From: Hyphomicrobiales bacterium
GTDB taxonomy: Bacteria; Pseudomonadota; Alphaproteobacteria; Rhizobiales; JAKIUO01
Direction: 5' to 3'
Length of the DNA stretch: 12,508 nucleotides
NCBI GenBank assembly: GCA_027069645.1
Contig: JALXEI010000270.1
Coordinates: 1 to 12,508, forward strand
A program made the translations under genes and the position numbers. The first letter of the stretch is position 1, and every line of letters starts with the position of its first letter. The notes under the pieces were generated by a model. The model did not search any database. It was not told the origin of the DNA and saw nothing but the letters and a program-made list of their open reading frames with translations. Positions 7,362 to 12,508 of the stretch are shown piece by piece.

Positions 7362-7985
7362 ATGGAAATTGTTGAACTCATGACAAGAAACCACGAGGGA
7401 CAGGTTGTCGCCCGGCTTGGCTCTCATTTTGAACTGTCGCCCCGCGACATCGGCCTGATCATCGGTTATGTCGTGCCCCTGCTGGAGGATGCACTAACGC
7501 GCCTCACAGCTCATCCGGAAGGGCTTGCGGCCATTCTTGCGCAACTGGCATCGGGACAATCCGAACGGGACCTGTGCGCCGCAGATATTTTCGAGAACTC
7601 CAGAATTCTGGCCAATGGGACCGGTTTGCTGAGCCTGCTGTTGCGCAACGAAGCGACCATTCATGTCATTTCCTGCATTGCTGCCCAGGGGGCAAAGATT
7701 GACGTCCGCATCATTCGACGCATGATGCCTTTCATCGCCACCATCTACATCAGCGCCCTCGCGCGACGTTCACGCGAGCCATTGCGTGAACTCGCCCGGC
7801 GGTTCACCGATGCCCCCGCAGAAAACGGACGCAGCACCTACAGGCTCGCCGAACTGGTGCTTGCAAAAAGTCCCGCACGACAAGCCGTTCCAAAGCAGAA
7901 TATCAGCCGTCGGGGCTCGATCAGAGATATTCTCAACACGCTGACACAGGGTGAAACAGACGAAAAAACCGACTTTTGCATTTAG
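7362..7985 (+). CDS. DUF937-like protein, 207 aa
   Basis: No signal peptide is seen, so it is probably cytoplasmic. It has the DUF937 (YidB-like) pattern. An N-terminal helix ends in LSPRDIGLIIGYVVPLLEDAL (about 25-45), where the family has a Gly-Leu-Ser start and a Leu/Pro-rich helix. A short loop with HPEGLAAILAQLASG follows (about 51-65). Then comes ANGTGLLSLLLRNEAT (84-99), like the family's GNGLLG-LLG-KE segment, and a final helix RRMMPFIATIYISALARR (119-136). The function of DUF937 proteins is not established. Residues after about 150 form a basic tail not typical of the family. The last codons (EKTDFCI) lie in DNA resembling the end of the window's palindromic repeat, so the C-terminus may be repeat-derived. 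The start ATG is preceded by AAAGCGGGG. Assignment is from remembered sequence pattern only. Confidence 0.7.
   Translation: MEIVELMTRNHEGQVVARLGSHFELSPRDIGLIIGYVVPLLEDALTRLTAHPEGLAAILAQLASGQSERDLCAADIFENSRILANGTGLLSLLLRNEATIHVISCIAAQGAKIDVRIIRRMMPFIATIYISALARRSREPLRELARRFTDAPAENGRSTYRLAELVLAKSPARQAVPKQNISRRGSIRDILNTLTQGETDEKTDFCI
7960..7984 (+). repeat. Probable relic end of the giant palindromic repeat
   Basis: GAAAAAACCGACTTTTGCAT and the next three bases (7962-7984) match the left end of copy 2 (GAAAAGACTGACCTTTGTAT...) at about 18 of 23 positions, and resemble copy 1 (AAAGATTGACCTTTGCATTT). It lies about 85 bases before the start of copy 2 and covers the last codons and stop of the DUF937-like gene. 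Confidence 0.4.
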
Positions 7986-7988
7986 GTC

Positions 7989-8036
7989 GCATTTCCTGCC
8001 CTGTCGCGGGTCGGGTTTGTCAGCGACAGGAAATGC
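7989..8036 (+). terminator. Stem-loop just after the DUF937-like gene
   Basis: GCATTTCCTG...CTGTCGC (7989-8007) pairs with GCGACAGGAAATGC (8023-8036): an 8-bp inner stem CCTGTCGC/GCGACAGG plus a 6-bp outer stem GCATTT/AAATGC, separated by a 5-nt bulge on the left side. It begins 4 bases after the stop codon. No T-tract follows, so termination activity is uncertain. Confidence 0.4.
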
Positions 8037-8070
8037 CGGGGAAAGTGCGGGGCCGGGTTACAGCTTCCCT

Positions 8071-8587
8071 GTAATACCAGCGAGCGAAAAGACTGACCTT
8101 TGTATTTTGTTCGGGTTAGCAGGCTACTCCGCTCCCCGGACAAGCGCAGCGCAGAGCCGGGGCCCAGGTCATAAACTCATAAACAGGATCGAAATGGCAG
8201 GAGCAGATTTGTTTTCCCGCAAGGCGCAAGTTCGCAGGAAACCTTTTGGTTTTCAAGAACCTGCAACACAGCGGGGGAGCAAATATGCCCTGTCCGCAGG
8301 ATGCCAAAAGCGCTGCAATCCGCGGCCAAAATGATCTTGCTCGTACAAAAGTACGCGCTGCGATCATTTTAACCTCGTATTTTTGCGCTTTTGGCACCAT
8401 TCTCGACCCTGTTTATGAGTTTATGACCTAGGGCCGCAAGTGATATACTCTTGTTCCTGTTCATTTTTTTCAACACACTCCCGTCGCTCTGCTCTGGATC
8501 CCGGATCAGCGCTATCGCTTGTCCGGGACGCGAAATATCGAGGCGAGGAGGGAAATGTCAGTCAATCTTTTCGCTCTCTGGTATCAC
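8071..8587. repeat. Giant palindromic intergenic repeat, copy 2, interrupted by a nested element
   Basis: The outer ends are the clearest of the three copies. The left begins TAATACCAGCGAGCGAAAAG (from 8072); the right, read as the complement from 8586, is TGATACCAGAGAGCGAAAAG, so about 25 bp match with few differences. Left arm CTCCCCGGACAAGCGCAGCG... and right arm ...CGCTATCGCTTGTCCGGGA are inverted repeats. The core resumes as GGGCCGCAAGTGATAT (8431-8446). Without the inserted 8168-8427 element the copy would be about 253 bp, the same size as copy 1. It sits between the 3' ends of the convergent DUF937-like and DUF1127 genes and has no credible ORF. Confidence 0.8.
8168..8427. mobile_element. 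260-bp non-coding MITE-like element nested in palindromic repeat copy 2
   Basis: The terminal inverted repeats are near-perfect: GTCATAAACTCATAAACAGG at the left (from 8168) and its complement CCTGTTTATGAGTTTATGAC at the right (to 8427). Flanks are CCAG (8164-8167) and CTAG (8428-8431), a 3-4 bp near-identical target-site duplication. In copy 1 of the host repeat the same position reads TCCAGGGCCGCAAG without interruption, which marks the insertion point. The interior carries nested stems: GCCAAAAGCGC/GCGCTTTTGGC (8303-8313/8385-8395), AAAATGATC/GATCATTTT (8328-8336/8362-8370) and GTAC-AAAA-GTAC (8343-8354). It has no transposase, so it would be moved in trans; the size and CTAG/TNA-like target suggest an IS5-type enzyme, which is inference. 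Confidence 0.8.
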
Positions 8588-8625
8588 ATCCTGCCATCGC
8601 CGATACTGAAACGGGACAACCGGGT

Positions 8626-8961
8626 TCATCTGTCGTCGCTATTCTCTTGCGAGACGGTCCGGCAATAGGTCCGGGTACTGCTCAGATGTTCCCTGTACAT
8701 GTTCTCGTTGCGCCGAAGCTCAAGAGCGGCGAGCGGATCCATGCATTCGGATTGCTGTCGCGCCCAGTCCAGGTCAGCGCGCTGCAAGCCGAGATCTCGC
8801 AACAAATGCGCATCAAGCCGGTTCAGTTTTTCCATCTCCCTGTGTGTGGCAATGCGTCTGGCAAGGCCACGCAGCGCCGCTGTTCCAATCCTCGATTTGA
8901 TATTTTCAACGACTTTGCGGGTGCAGGCATATTCCGGCAACAGACTGCTCAATGTCCTCAT
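8626..8961 (-). CDS. DUF1127 domain protein, 111 aa
   Basis: The segment from about residue 30 to 68 (RGLARRIATHREMEKLNRLD, then AHLLRDLGLQRADLD) is the DUF1127 (YjiS-like) signature: a basic helix followed by L-x2-L-D-x2-L-L-R-D-L-G-L-x-R-A-D. DUF1127 proteins are small, Arg-rich and often stress- or phase-regulated; some alphaproteobacterial members act in RNA metabolism and phosphate or carbon responses, but the role here is unknown. At 111 residues it is longer than the commonest 45-75-residue forms, with an extra N-terminal helix and a polar C-terminal tail. The ATG has AGGAGAGGAC about 6-9 nt upstream. It is divergent from the LysR-family gene, with 534 bp between the starts, an arrangement that suggests the regulator controls it. 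Confidence 0.88.
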   Translation of the reverse strand: MRTLSSLLPEYACTRKVVENIKSRIGTAALRGLARRIATHREMEKLNRLDAHLLRDLGLQRADLDWARQQSECMDPLAALELRRNENMYREHLSSTRTYCRTVSQENSDDR

Positions 8962-9147
8962 GATCCCGTCCTCTCCTCGTGTTTTTCAGGGGCCGGAAAG
9001 GCCGACCGCCTCCGTTACCGCACATCAACTGTCCGGTCGTTTGATTGAACAAATTCTCGTAAAACGTCCTCGCTGATCTCCCCGAAAAACGCGTCCGCGC
9101 CTTTCCGTCATCAGCTCACAACAGGAAAGATAGGCTTTTTATTATAT

Positions 9148-9177
9148 TTGTCTAACGAAACTTTTTGATGCTATAGT
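9148..9177 (+). promoter_or_regulatory. Candidate sigma-70 promoter for the LysR gene, upstream of palindromic repeat copy 3
   Basis: A TTGTCT hexamer (9148-9153) and TATAGT (9172-9177) are separated by 18 bp in an AT-rich stretch. This is the best sigma-70-like pair in the 8962-9495 intergenic region. A transcript from here would carry a leader of roughly 300 nt that includes the whole of repeat copy 3. The minus strand of the same stretch holds a TATAAT (9141-9146), which could serve the DUF1127 gene, though I see no good -35 for it. Confidence 0.4.
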
Positions 9178-9190
9178 TCAATTTAATTGA
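9178..9190. promoter_or_regulatory. T-N11-A palindrome, candidate LysR-type binding site
   Basis: TCAATTTAATTGA is a 5-bp dyad (TCAAT/ATTGA) around a 3-bp centre and fits the T-N11-A form of LysR-type boxes. It lies immediately after the candidate -10 of lysR, where binding would repress lysR, and between two divergent genes. One short AT-rich palindrome is weak evidence on its own. Confidence 0.3.
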
Positions 9191-9193
9191 CCT

Positions 9194-9457
9194 AATGCCG
9201 GAATGCAAAATGCAAAAATAATGACCTTTCTAAAAAGAATGACCTTTATATTACTGTCTGGTTTGTAGCCCACCCGGCTCCCCGGCCTTGAGCCGGGGTC
9301 CAGTGTCACAAGTGATATGTGTTTGTTTATGTTCATTTTCTCAACGCGTTCCTTACTTGCGGCCCCTGGATCCCGGTTCTGCGCTACCGCTTGCCCGGGA
9401 AGCGCAACACCGGGGCAAAAGAGAAAAATGAAACGATCTTTTTGCATTCTGATATTA
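9194..9457. repeat. Giant palindromic intergenic repeat, copy 3, in the lysR leader
   Basis: This is the most diverged copy. The outer ends GGAATGCAAAA (left) and the complement of TTTTTGCATTCTGAT (right) are inverted. The GC arms are CTCCCCGGCCTTGAGCCGGG (left, itself a hairpin) and CTGGATCCCGGTTCTGCGCT...GCCCGGGA (right). The core keeps CAAGTGATAT (9309-9318) and the T-rich stretch. Just inside the left end, AATGACCTTT occurs twice (in 9229-9249), a short tandem duplication. It ends about 40 bases before the LysR start codon and keeps an in-frame open path into lysR from an ATG at 9319, which gives a spurious 59-residue extension. Confidence 0.72.
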
Positions 9458-9495
9458 AACACGGACAGCAAATCTGCGAGAAAACGGGGAATCCT

Positions 9496-10410
9496 GTGAC
9501 TCTTCTTGACCATGACCAGCTTTTGACTTTTGTCGCCATTTGCGAAACAGGCTCCCATGCCAATGCCGCGCTTCGCGTCAACAAAAGCCAGTCGGCTGTT
9601 TCGATGCAGATGAAACGGCTGGAAGAAAGGGTTGGCAAGCCCCTGTTTCAGCGGGTTGGGCGTTCAAATCAGCTCACGCCGGAAGGAGAACTGTTACTGG
9701 AACATGCACAGCGCATCATTGCCCTTAACGAGCGGGCTCTTGCGGCTCTCACACAACCCGAGCTGGAAGGGCGCATCCGCGTTGGCGCCCCCGATGACTA
9801 TGCGGAGCAGTTTCTGCCTGCCATCCTGTCGCGTTTTTCACAGACCCATTCGCGCGTCGAAGTGGAGGTTGTCTGTGAAATATCAGCGGAACTGGCGCGG
9901 CGCATCGCCGCCGACCGGCTGGATCTTGCCATTGTCAACAAGGAGCTCATCAAGGGGGATATGAAAGGCGAGCTGTTGCGCATCGAACCCCTGCACTGGG
10001 TCACTTCACCGGGACACAAGACGCATGAGGAACCCGTTTTGCCCCTGGCCGTTGTGCCGGACGACTGTTCCTGGCGAAAGGCGGCGGAAAATGCCCTGGA
10101 GTCCATCGGGCGTCCCTATCGCATCGCCTACAAGAGCGCCAGCACGCTGGGCATGAATGTCGCTGTAGAGGCCGGACTGGCCGTCGGGGTTATGCCAAAA
10201 AGCGCCTTTTGTCCCGGGGATTTGCGCATCCTCTCGCAGGAAGACGGTTTCCCTCCGCTGCCGCGCGCCGAGATTGCCCTGATTCATGGCAAAAAAATAA
10301 AGCAGCCTCATATCAGGGCGATGGCCGACTATATCATTTCCAGCCTGACCAATCTGCCGGACACGGAAAAGGCGAACAGCGACCGCCCGCTTACGGTTTC
10401 CAGCGATTGA
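9496..10410 (+). CDS. LysR-family transcriptional regulator, LrhA-like, 304 aa
   Basis: A DNA-binding winged helix-turn-helix covers about residues 4-63: LLTFVAICETGSHANAAL, then the recognition helix in KSQSAVSMQMKRLEE, and a wing with GRSNQLTPEGELLL. A periplasmic-binding-protein-like effector domain follows from about 92, beginning IRVGAPDDYAEQFLPAIL. This and the later PLHWVTSPGHKTHE and EAGLAVGVMPKSA segments resemble the LrhA/HexA/PecT group. I chose the GTG at 9496 with GGGGA 5 nt before it: it gives 304 residues, the usual LysR length, and starts the HTH at the normal place. The longer reading from 9319 runs through repetitive DNA. The gene is divergent from a DUF1127 gene, so autoregulation and control of that gene are likely but unproven. 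Its 3' end overlaps the convergent sulfatase-like gene by 20 bp. The effector is unknown. Confidence 0.93.
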   Translation: MTLLDHDQLLTFVAICETGSHANAALRVNKSQSAVSMQMKRLEERVGKPLFQRVGRSNQLTPEGELLLEHAQRIIALNERALAALTQPELEGRIRVGAPDDYAEQFLPAILSRFSQTHSRVEVEVVCEISAELARRIAADRLDLAIVNKELIKGDMKGELLRIEPLHWVTSPGHKTHEEPVLPLAVVPDDCSWRKAAENALESIGRPYRIAYKSASTLGMNVAVEAGLAVGVMPKSAFCPGDLRILSQEDGFPPLPRAEIALIHGKKIKQPHIRAMADYIISSLTNLPDTEKANSDRPLTVSSD

Positions 10411-12328
10411 GCCCGTCGGTATAGGCCCGATAGGCCCCTTCATAATAGGCTCTGGCGATTTGCGAATGAGGACCGACGGCATCATTTTCAACGCGTCGTA
10501 TCGAGCCGTCTTCGTTGAACAAATAGTCCTGCGAAATGCCCCGCGGCCCCAGTACGGACAGCCTGTCTCTGGTATAATAGCCCAGAAACTGATAGTTGGC
10601 GATCAGACTTCGTCCCTTGTCCTTTGGAATTTCAAAAATATTGCGACCATAGGCAAAAGAGCGATAGTCCATATTGAGCAGGGCAAGAATGGTGGGGGCG
10701 ACGTCAATCTGGCTGGTCATTGTATTGACAATACGGGGCTTTACCAGCTTTGGCGCATAGATGATCATCGGAATATGATAGCGATTAACCGGCAGGTCGA
10801 GCTTGCCGGCGCCGCCAGCCGTATGATCCGCCAGAATCACAAACAGTGTTTTGTCAAACCACGGTTTGCCCCTCGCCTTTTTGAAAAAATCGGCAAAAGC
10901 CCAGTCGGTATATTTGACCGCACCCCGCCGCCCCGTATGCGAACGGATGTCGATGCGCCCTGCCGGATAGCTGTAGGGACGATGATTGCTGGTGGTCATG
11001 ATATGAAAGAAAAACGGCTTCTTGCCCGCCTCGGCCCGATCCGCCGATTTGATCACCGCATTGAACAGATATTCGTCGGCCACCCCCCAGGCATTCCTGA
11101 ACCCCACCTCGCTGGCCGGCATATCCCCTTCATCGGTGATCTCGTAGCCGTTACCCGCGAAAAAAGCATTCATATTGTCGAAATAGCCATGCCCGCCATA
11201 CAGAAAACGAACCTCGTAGCCTTTCTCTTTCAGGACATTACCGATGGACCAGAGATTTTTTTCACGACCGACACGCTTGACGATGGAGCGCCCCGGCGTT
11301 GGCGGAATGGACAGGGTGACGGCTTCAAGGCCCCGTGTCGTGCGCGTGCCGGTGGCGTACATCCGGGTAAAAAACAACGACTTGTCGCGCAGGCTGTCCA
11401 GAAACGGCGTGAGATTTTGCCGGTTGCCAAAACTTTTCATGAAACTGGCGGACAGGGATTCCACCGTGAACACCATGACATTATTATAGCGCGGCTCGCC
11501 CGGATTATCGACGAGACGCGTAATATCAAAGCCCGAAGGCGCCAGAAAGCTGTCATACGGCCCCTTGACCTCGCGGCGCACCAGTTCTGCCGCCTTTTTC
11601 TCGCCGATGGTGGCGTAAAACTCCATGTAATTGAGTTCATTATTGCGAAAGGCGGCAAACAGCTGATAGGGGCCGTTGCTGGCCAGTTCGCGCACCTGCA
11701 CATTGCCGGTGCCCTCGCGCAGCCCCTGCCCCACGAGCAGCACCGCCAGCCCGGCCAGCACAAAATTGCCAACCGCAAAAGCCGTGCGCCGGCCAAAAGT
11801 CTCGCGCACCCCGACCGCCTCGTTAACCGTGCGGCGCATGAAAAAATGCCAGATCAGCAGGCTGATGACCGCCAGCGCCGCCAGCAGCGGAAACACCGGA
11901 TAGGATTCCATGATATTGTTGCTGACTTCCCGGCGATAGACCAGATAGTCCACCGAGATAAAGTTGAAGCGCACATTAAATTCGTTCCAGAACAGGAACT
12001 CGGCAATAGCGGTAAAGCCCATGACAAAAATCGTCAGCAATATATTGCCATGCAGAAACAGGGCGTTGGCTTTTGTATGCCAGAGCTTTTCCGGCATCAG
12101 CCATAAAAACAGGCTGACGGGCACAAGTGCATAGAGGTAATAGACAAGATCAAAGAAAAAGCCCTGGGCGAATATGTGAACAAGCTGCCACAGGCTGACG
12201 GTTGTGCCGTTATACAAGGCAAACAGCAGAAGAAAAATCCGCGTCGCCGTAAAGAACACAAGAGCCAGCAAGAACACGCGCCAGGCGAGCAGAAAGCGAC
12301 TGGATTGGAAAAGAGCTGTAAATGTCAA
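10391..12328 (-). CDS. LTA-synthase-like membrane protein with sulfatase-fold phosphotransferase/sulfatase domain, 645 aa
   Basis: The N-terminal part has about five hydrophobic segments (roughly 14-36, 48-70, 95-115, 144-162, 183-200) and resembles the LtaS-type membrane domain. From about 280 a periplasmic alkaline-phosphatase-superfamily domain follows. It carries E290 in VFTVESLS, the candidate nucleophile T330 in GTRTTRG, H449 in TTSNHRPY, and D501/H502 in ILADHT, matching the Glu-Thr-Asp-His metal/catalytic set of LTA synthases. Gram-negative members include phosphoglycerol transferases that modify osmoregulated glucans and phosphoethanolamine-type enzymes; the true substrate is unknown. 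The start is a TTG at 12326-12328 with AGGACAGGA ending about 9 nt upstream; no ATG or GTG lies upstream in frame before the region diverges, and the TTG start precedes TM1 at a normal distance. A TATAAT on the minus strand (12401-12406) is a possible -10. It ends convergently with lysR, overlapping by 20 bp. Confidence 0.92.
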   Translation of the reverse strand: MTFTALFQSSRFLLAWRVFLLALVFFTATRIFLLLFALYNGTTVSLWQLVHIFAQGFFFDLVYYLYALVPVSLFLWLMPEKLWHTKANALFLHGNILLTIFVMGFTAIAEFLFWNEFNVRFNFISVDYLVYRREVSNNIMESYPVFPLLAALAVISLLIWHFFMRRTVNEAVGVRETFGRRTAFAVGNFVLAGLAVLLVGQGLREGTGNVQVRELASNGPYQLFAAFRNNELNYMEFYATIGEKKAAELVRREVKGPYDSFLAPSGFDITRLVDNPGEPRYNNVMVFTVESLSASFMKSFGNRQNLTPFLDSLRDKSLFFTRMYATGTRTTRGLEAVTLSIPPTPGRSIVKRVGREKNLWSIGNVLKEKGYEVRFLYGGHGYFDNMNAFFAGNGYEITDEGDMPASEVGFRNAWGVADEYLFNAVIKSADRAEAGKKPFFFHIMTTSNHRPYSYPAGRIDIRSHTGRRGAVKYTDWAFADFFKKARGKPWFDKTLFVILADHTAGGAGKLDLPVNRYHIPMIIYAPKLVKPRIVNTMTSQIDVAPTILALLNMDYRSFAYGRNIFEIPKDKGRSLIANYQFLGYYTRDRLSVLGPRGISQDYLFNEDGSIRRVENDAVGPHSQIARAYYEGAYRAYTDGLNRWKP

Positions 12329-12445
12329 AGTGAATGATCCTGTCCTGCAAACGGCCTGTCCCGTGCCGTTATCCCTGTTCCCCGCAAATACGCTTCATAT
12401 ATTATACCGACCGAAACCGGTTGTCCCGCTGATACCGGGTCAATA

Positions 12446-12508
12446 ATGTATGATTACGTTCCCTTGTCACAAATATGGCGCAGCGCCTGCCATTCCTTTT
12501 TCGACAAA
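12446..12508 (+). CDS. Possible start of a gene running off the window (21 codons)
   Basis: An ATG at 12446 opens 21 codons (MYDYVPLSQIWRSACHSFFD and one more residue) without a stop to the window end. It would be divergent from the sulfatase-like gene. The composition (aromatic start, amphipathic I-x5-H-S-F-F) looks protein-like, but there is no clear ribosome-binding site. The competing reading is a minus-strand gene ending at a TAA at 12454-12456, whose last residues would be LSKKEWQALRHICDKGT. I cannot decide between the two from 63 bases. Bases 12329-12445 hold no other gene. Confidence 0.3.
   Translation, partial: MYDYVPLSQIWRSACHSFFDK

Noticed and set aside
8246..8431. A 61-codon frame inside the MITE-like element ending DPVYEFMT
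   Set aside because: The ending is simply the terminal inverted repeat translated; the same residues appear in the opposite-strand frame at the other end. No transposase motif is present.
1629..9457. CRISPR array
   Set aside because: The repeats are long, widely spaced, palindromic and only three; there are no short regularly spaced repeats or cas genes.
9319..9495. An N-terminal extension of 59 residues on the LysR protein, starting at an ATG at 9319
   Set aside because: It is encoded within palindromic repeat copy 3, has no family counterpart, and a GTG with a Shine-Dalgarno at 9496 gives the normal LysR length.
10460..12106. A 548-codon open frame on the plus strand opposite the sulfatase-like gene
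   Set aside because: It is the shadow of a clear family gene on the minus strand. The translation is rich in His, Arg, Ile and Gln without domain structure, as expected from GC-biased complementary codons.

Overview
The window looks like a chromosomal segment of an alphaproteobacterium, probably a marine or other free-living one. GC content is moderate to high, LepA is of ordinary proteobacterial type, and there is a DUF1127 gene next to an LrhA-like LysR regulator. Large G+C-rich palindromic intergenic repeats and secreted PAN-domain proteins with a CC(V/I)SGV ending also fit. I cannot name the genus. No rRNA, tRNA, CRISPR, phage or complete insertion-sequence gene is visible.

Layout: (1) 1-390, minus: the first 130 codons of lepA (elongation factor 4), cut by the window edge. 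(2) 679-1422, plus: an unrecognised 247-residue exported protein. (3) 1423-2036: an intergenic block with a solo terminal-repeat fragment, two small hairpins, palindromic repeat copy 1, and a good intrinsic terminator for the minus-strand gene that follows. (4) 2037-4871 and 5158-6576, minus: two exported paralogues that share a signal peptide, an N-terminal PAN/apple domain and a cysteine-ruler repeat. The larger one adds three H-type lectin domains and a six-bladed tectonin propeller. (5) 6868-7071, minus: a dodecin. (6) 7362-7985, plus: a DUF937-like cytoplasmic protein. (7) 7986-8625: palindromic repeat copy 2, split by a 260-bp MITE-like element. (8) 8626-8961, minus: a DUF1127 protein, divergent from (9) 9496-10410, plus: a LysR-family regulator whose leader contains repeat copy 3. 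(10) 10391-12328, minus: an LTA-synthase-like membrane sulfatase-fold phosphotransferase, overlapping the lysR end by 20 bp. (11) After 12446: possibly the start of another gene.

The most interesting system is the pair of exported PAN proteins. Together they carry nine copies of a roughly 60-residue unit with exactly invariant cysteine spacing, C-X18-C-X17-C-X21-C, and conserved W/Y/H-Y/W positions between the second and third Cys. In the large protein this scaffold is combined with two unrelated carbohydrate-binding folds. The most economical reading is a disulfide-rich, strongly basic surface or secreted adhesin/lectin set; the target glycan is unknown. The repeat unit is not one I can assign to a named family.

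The second theme is repetitive DNA: three copies of a roughly 240-265 bp imperfect giant palindrome, one interrupted by a second, unrelated palindromic element with target-site duplication, plus probable relic ends of both element types elsewhere in the window. The DUF1127/lysR pair probably forms a small regulatory module with a shared intergenic control region. The remaining genes (lepA, dodecin, DUF937, sulfatase-like) look like ordinary chromosomal genes with no clear functional link to each other.
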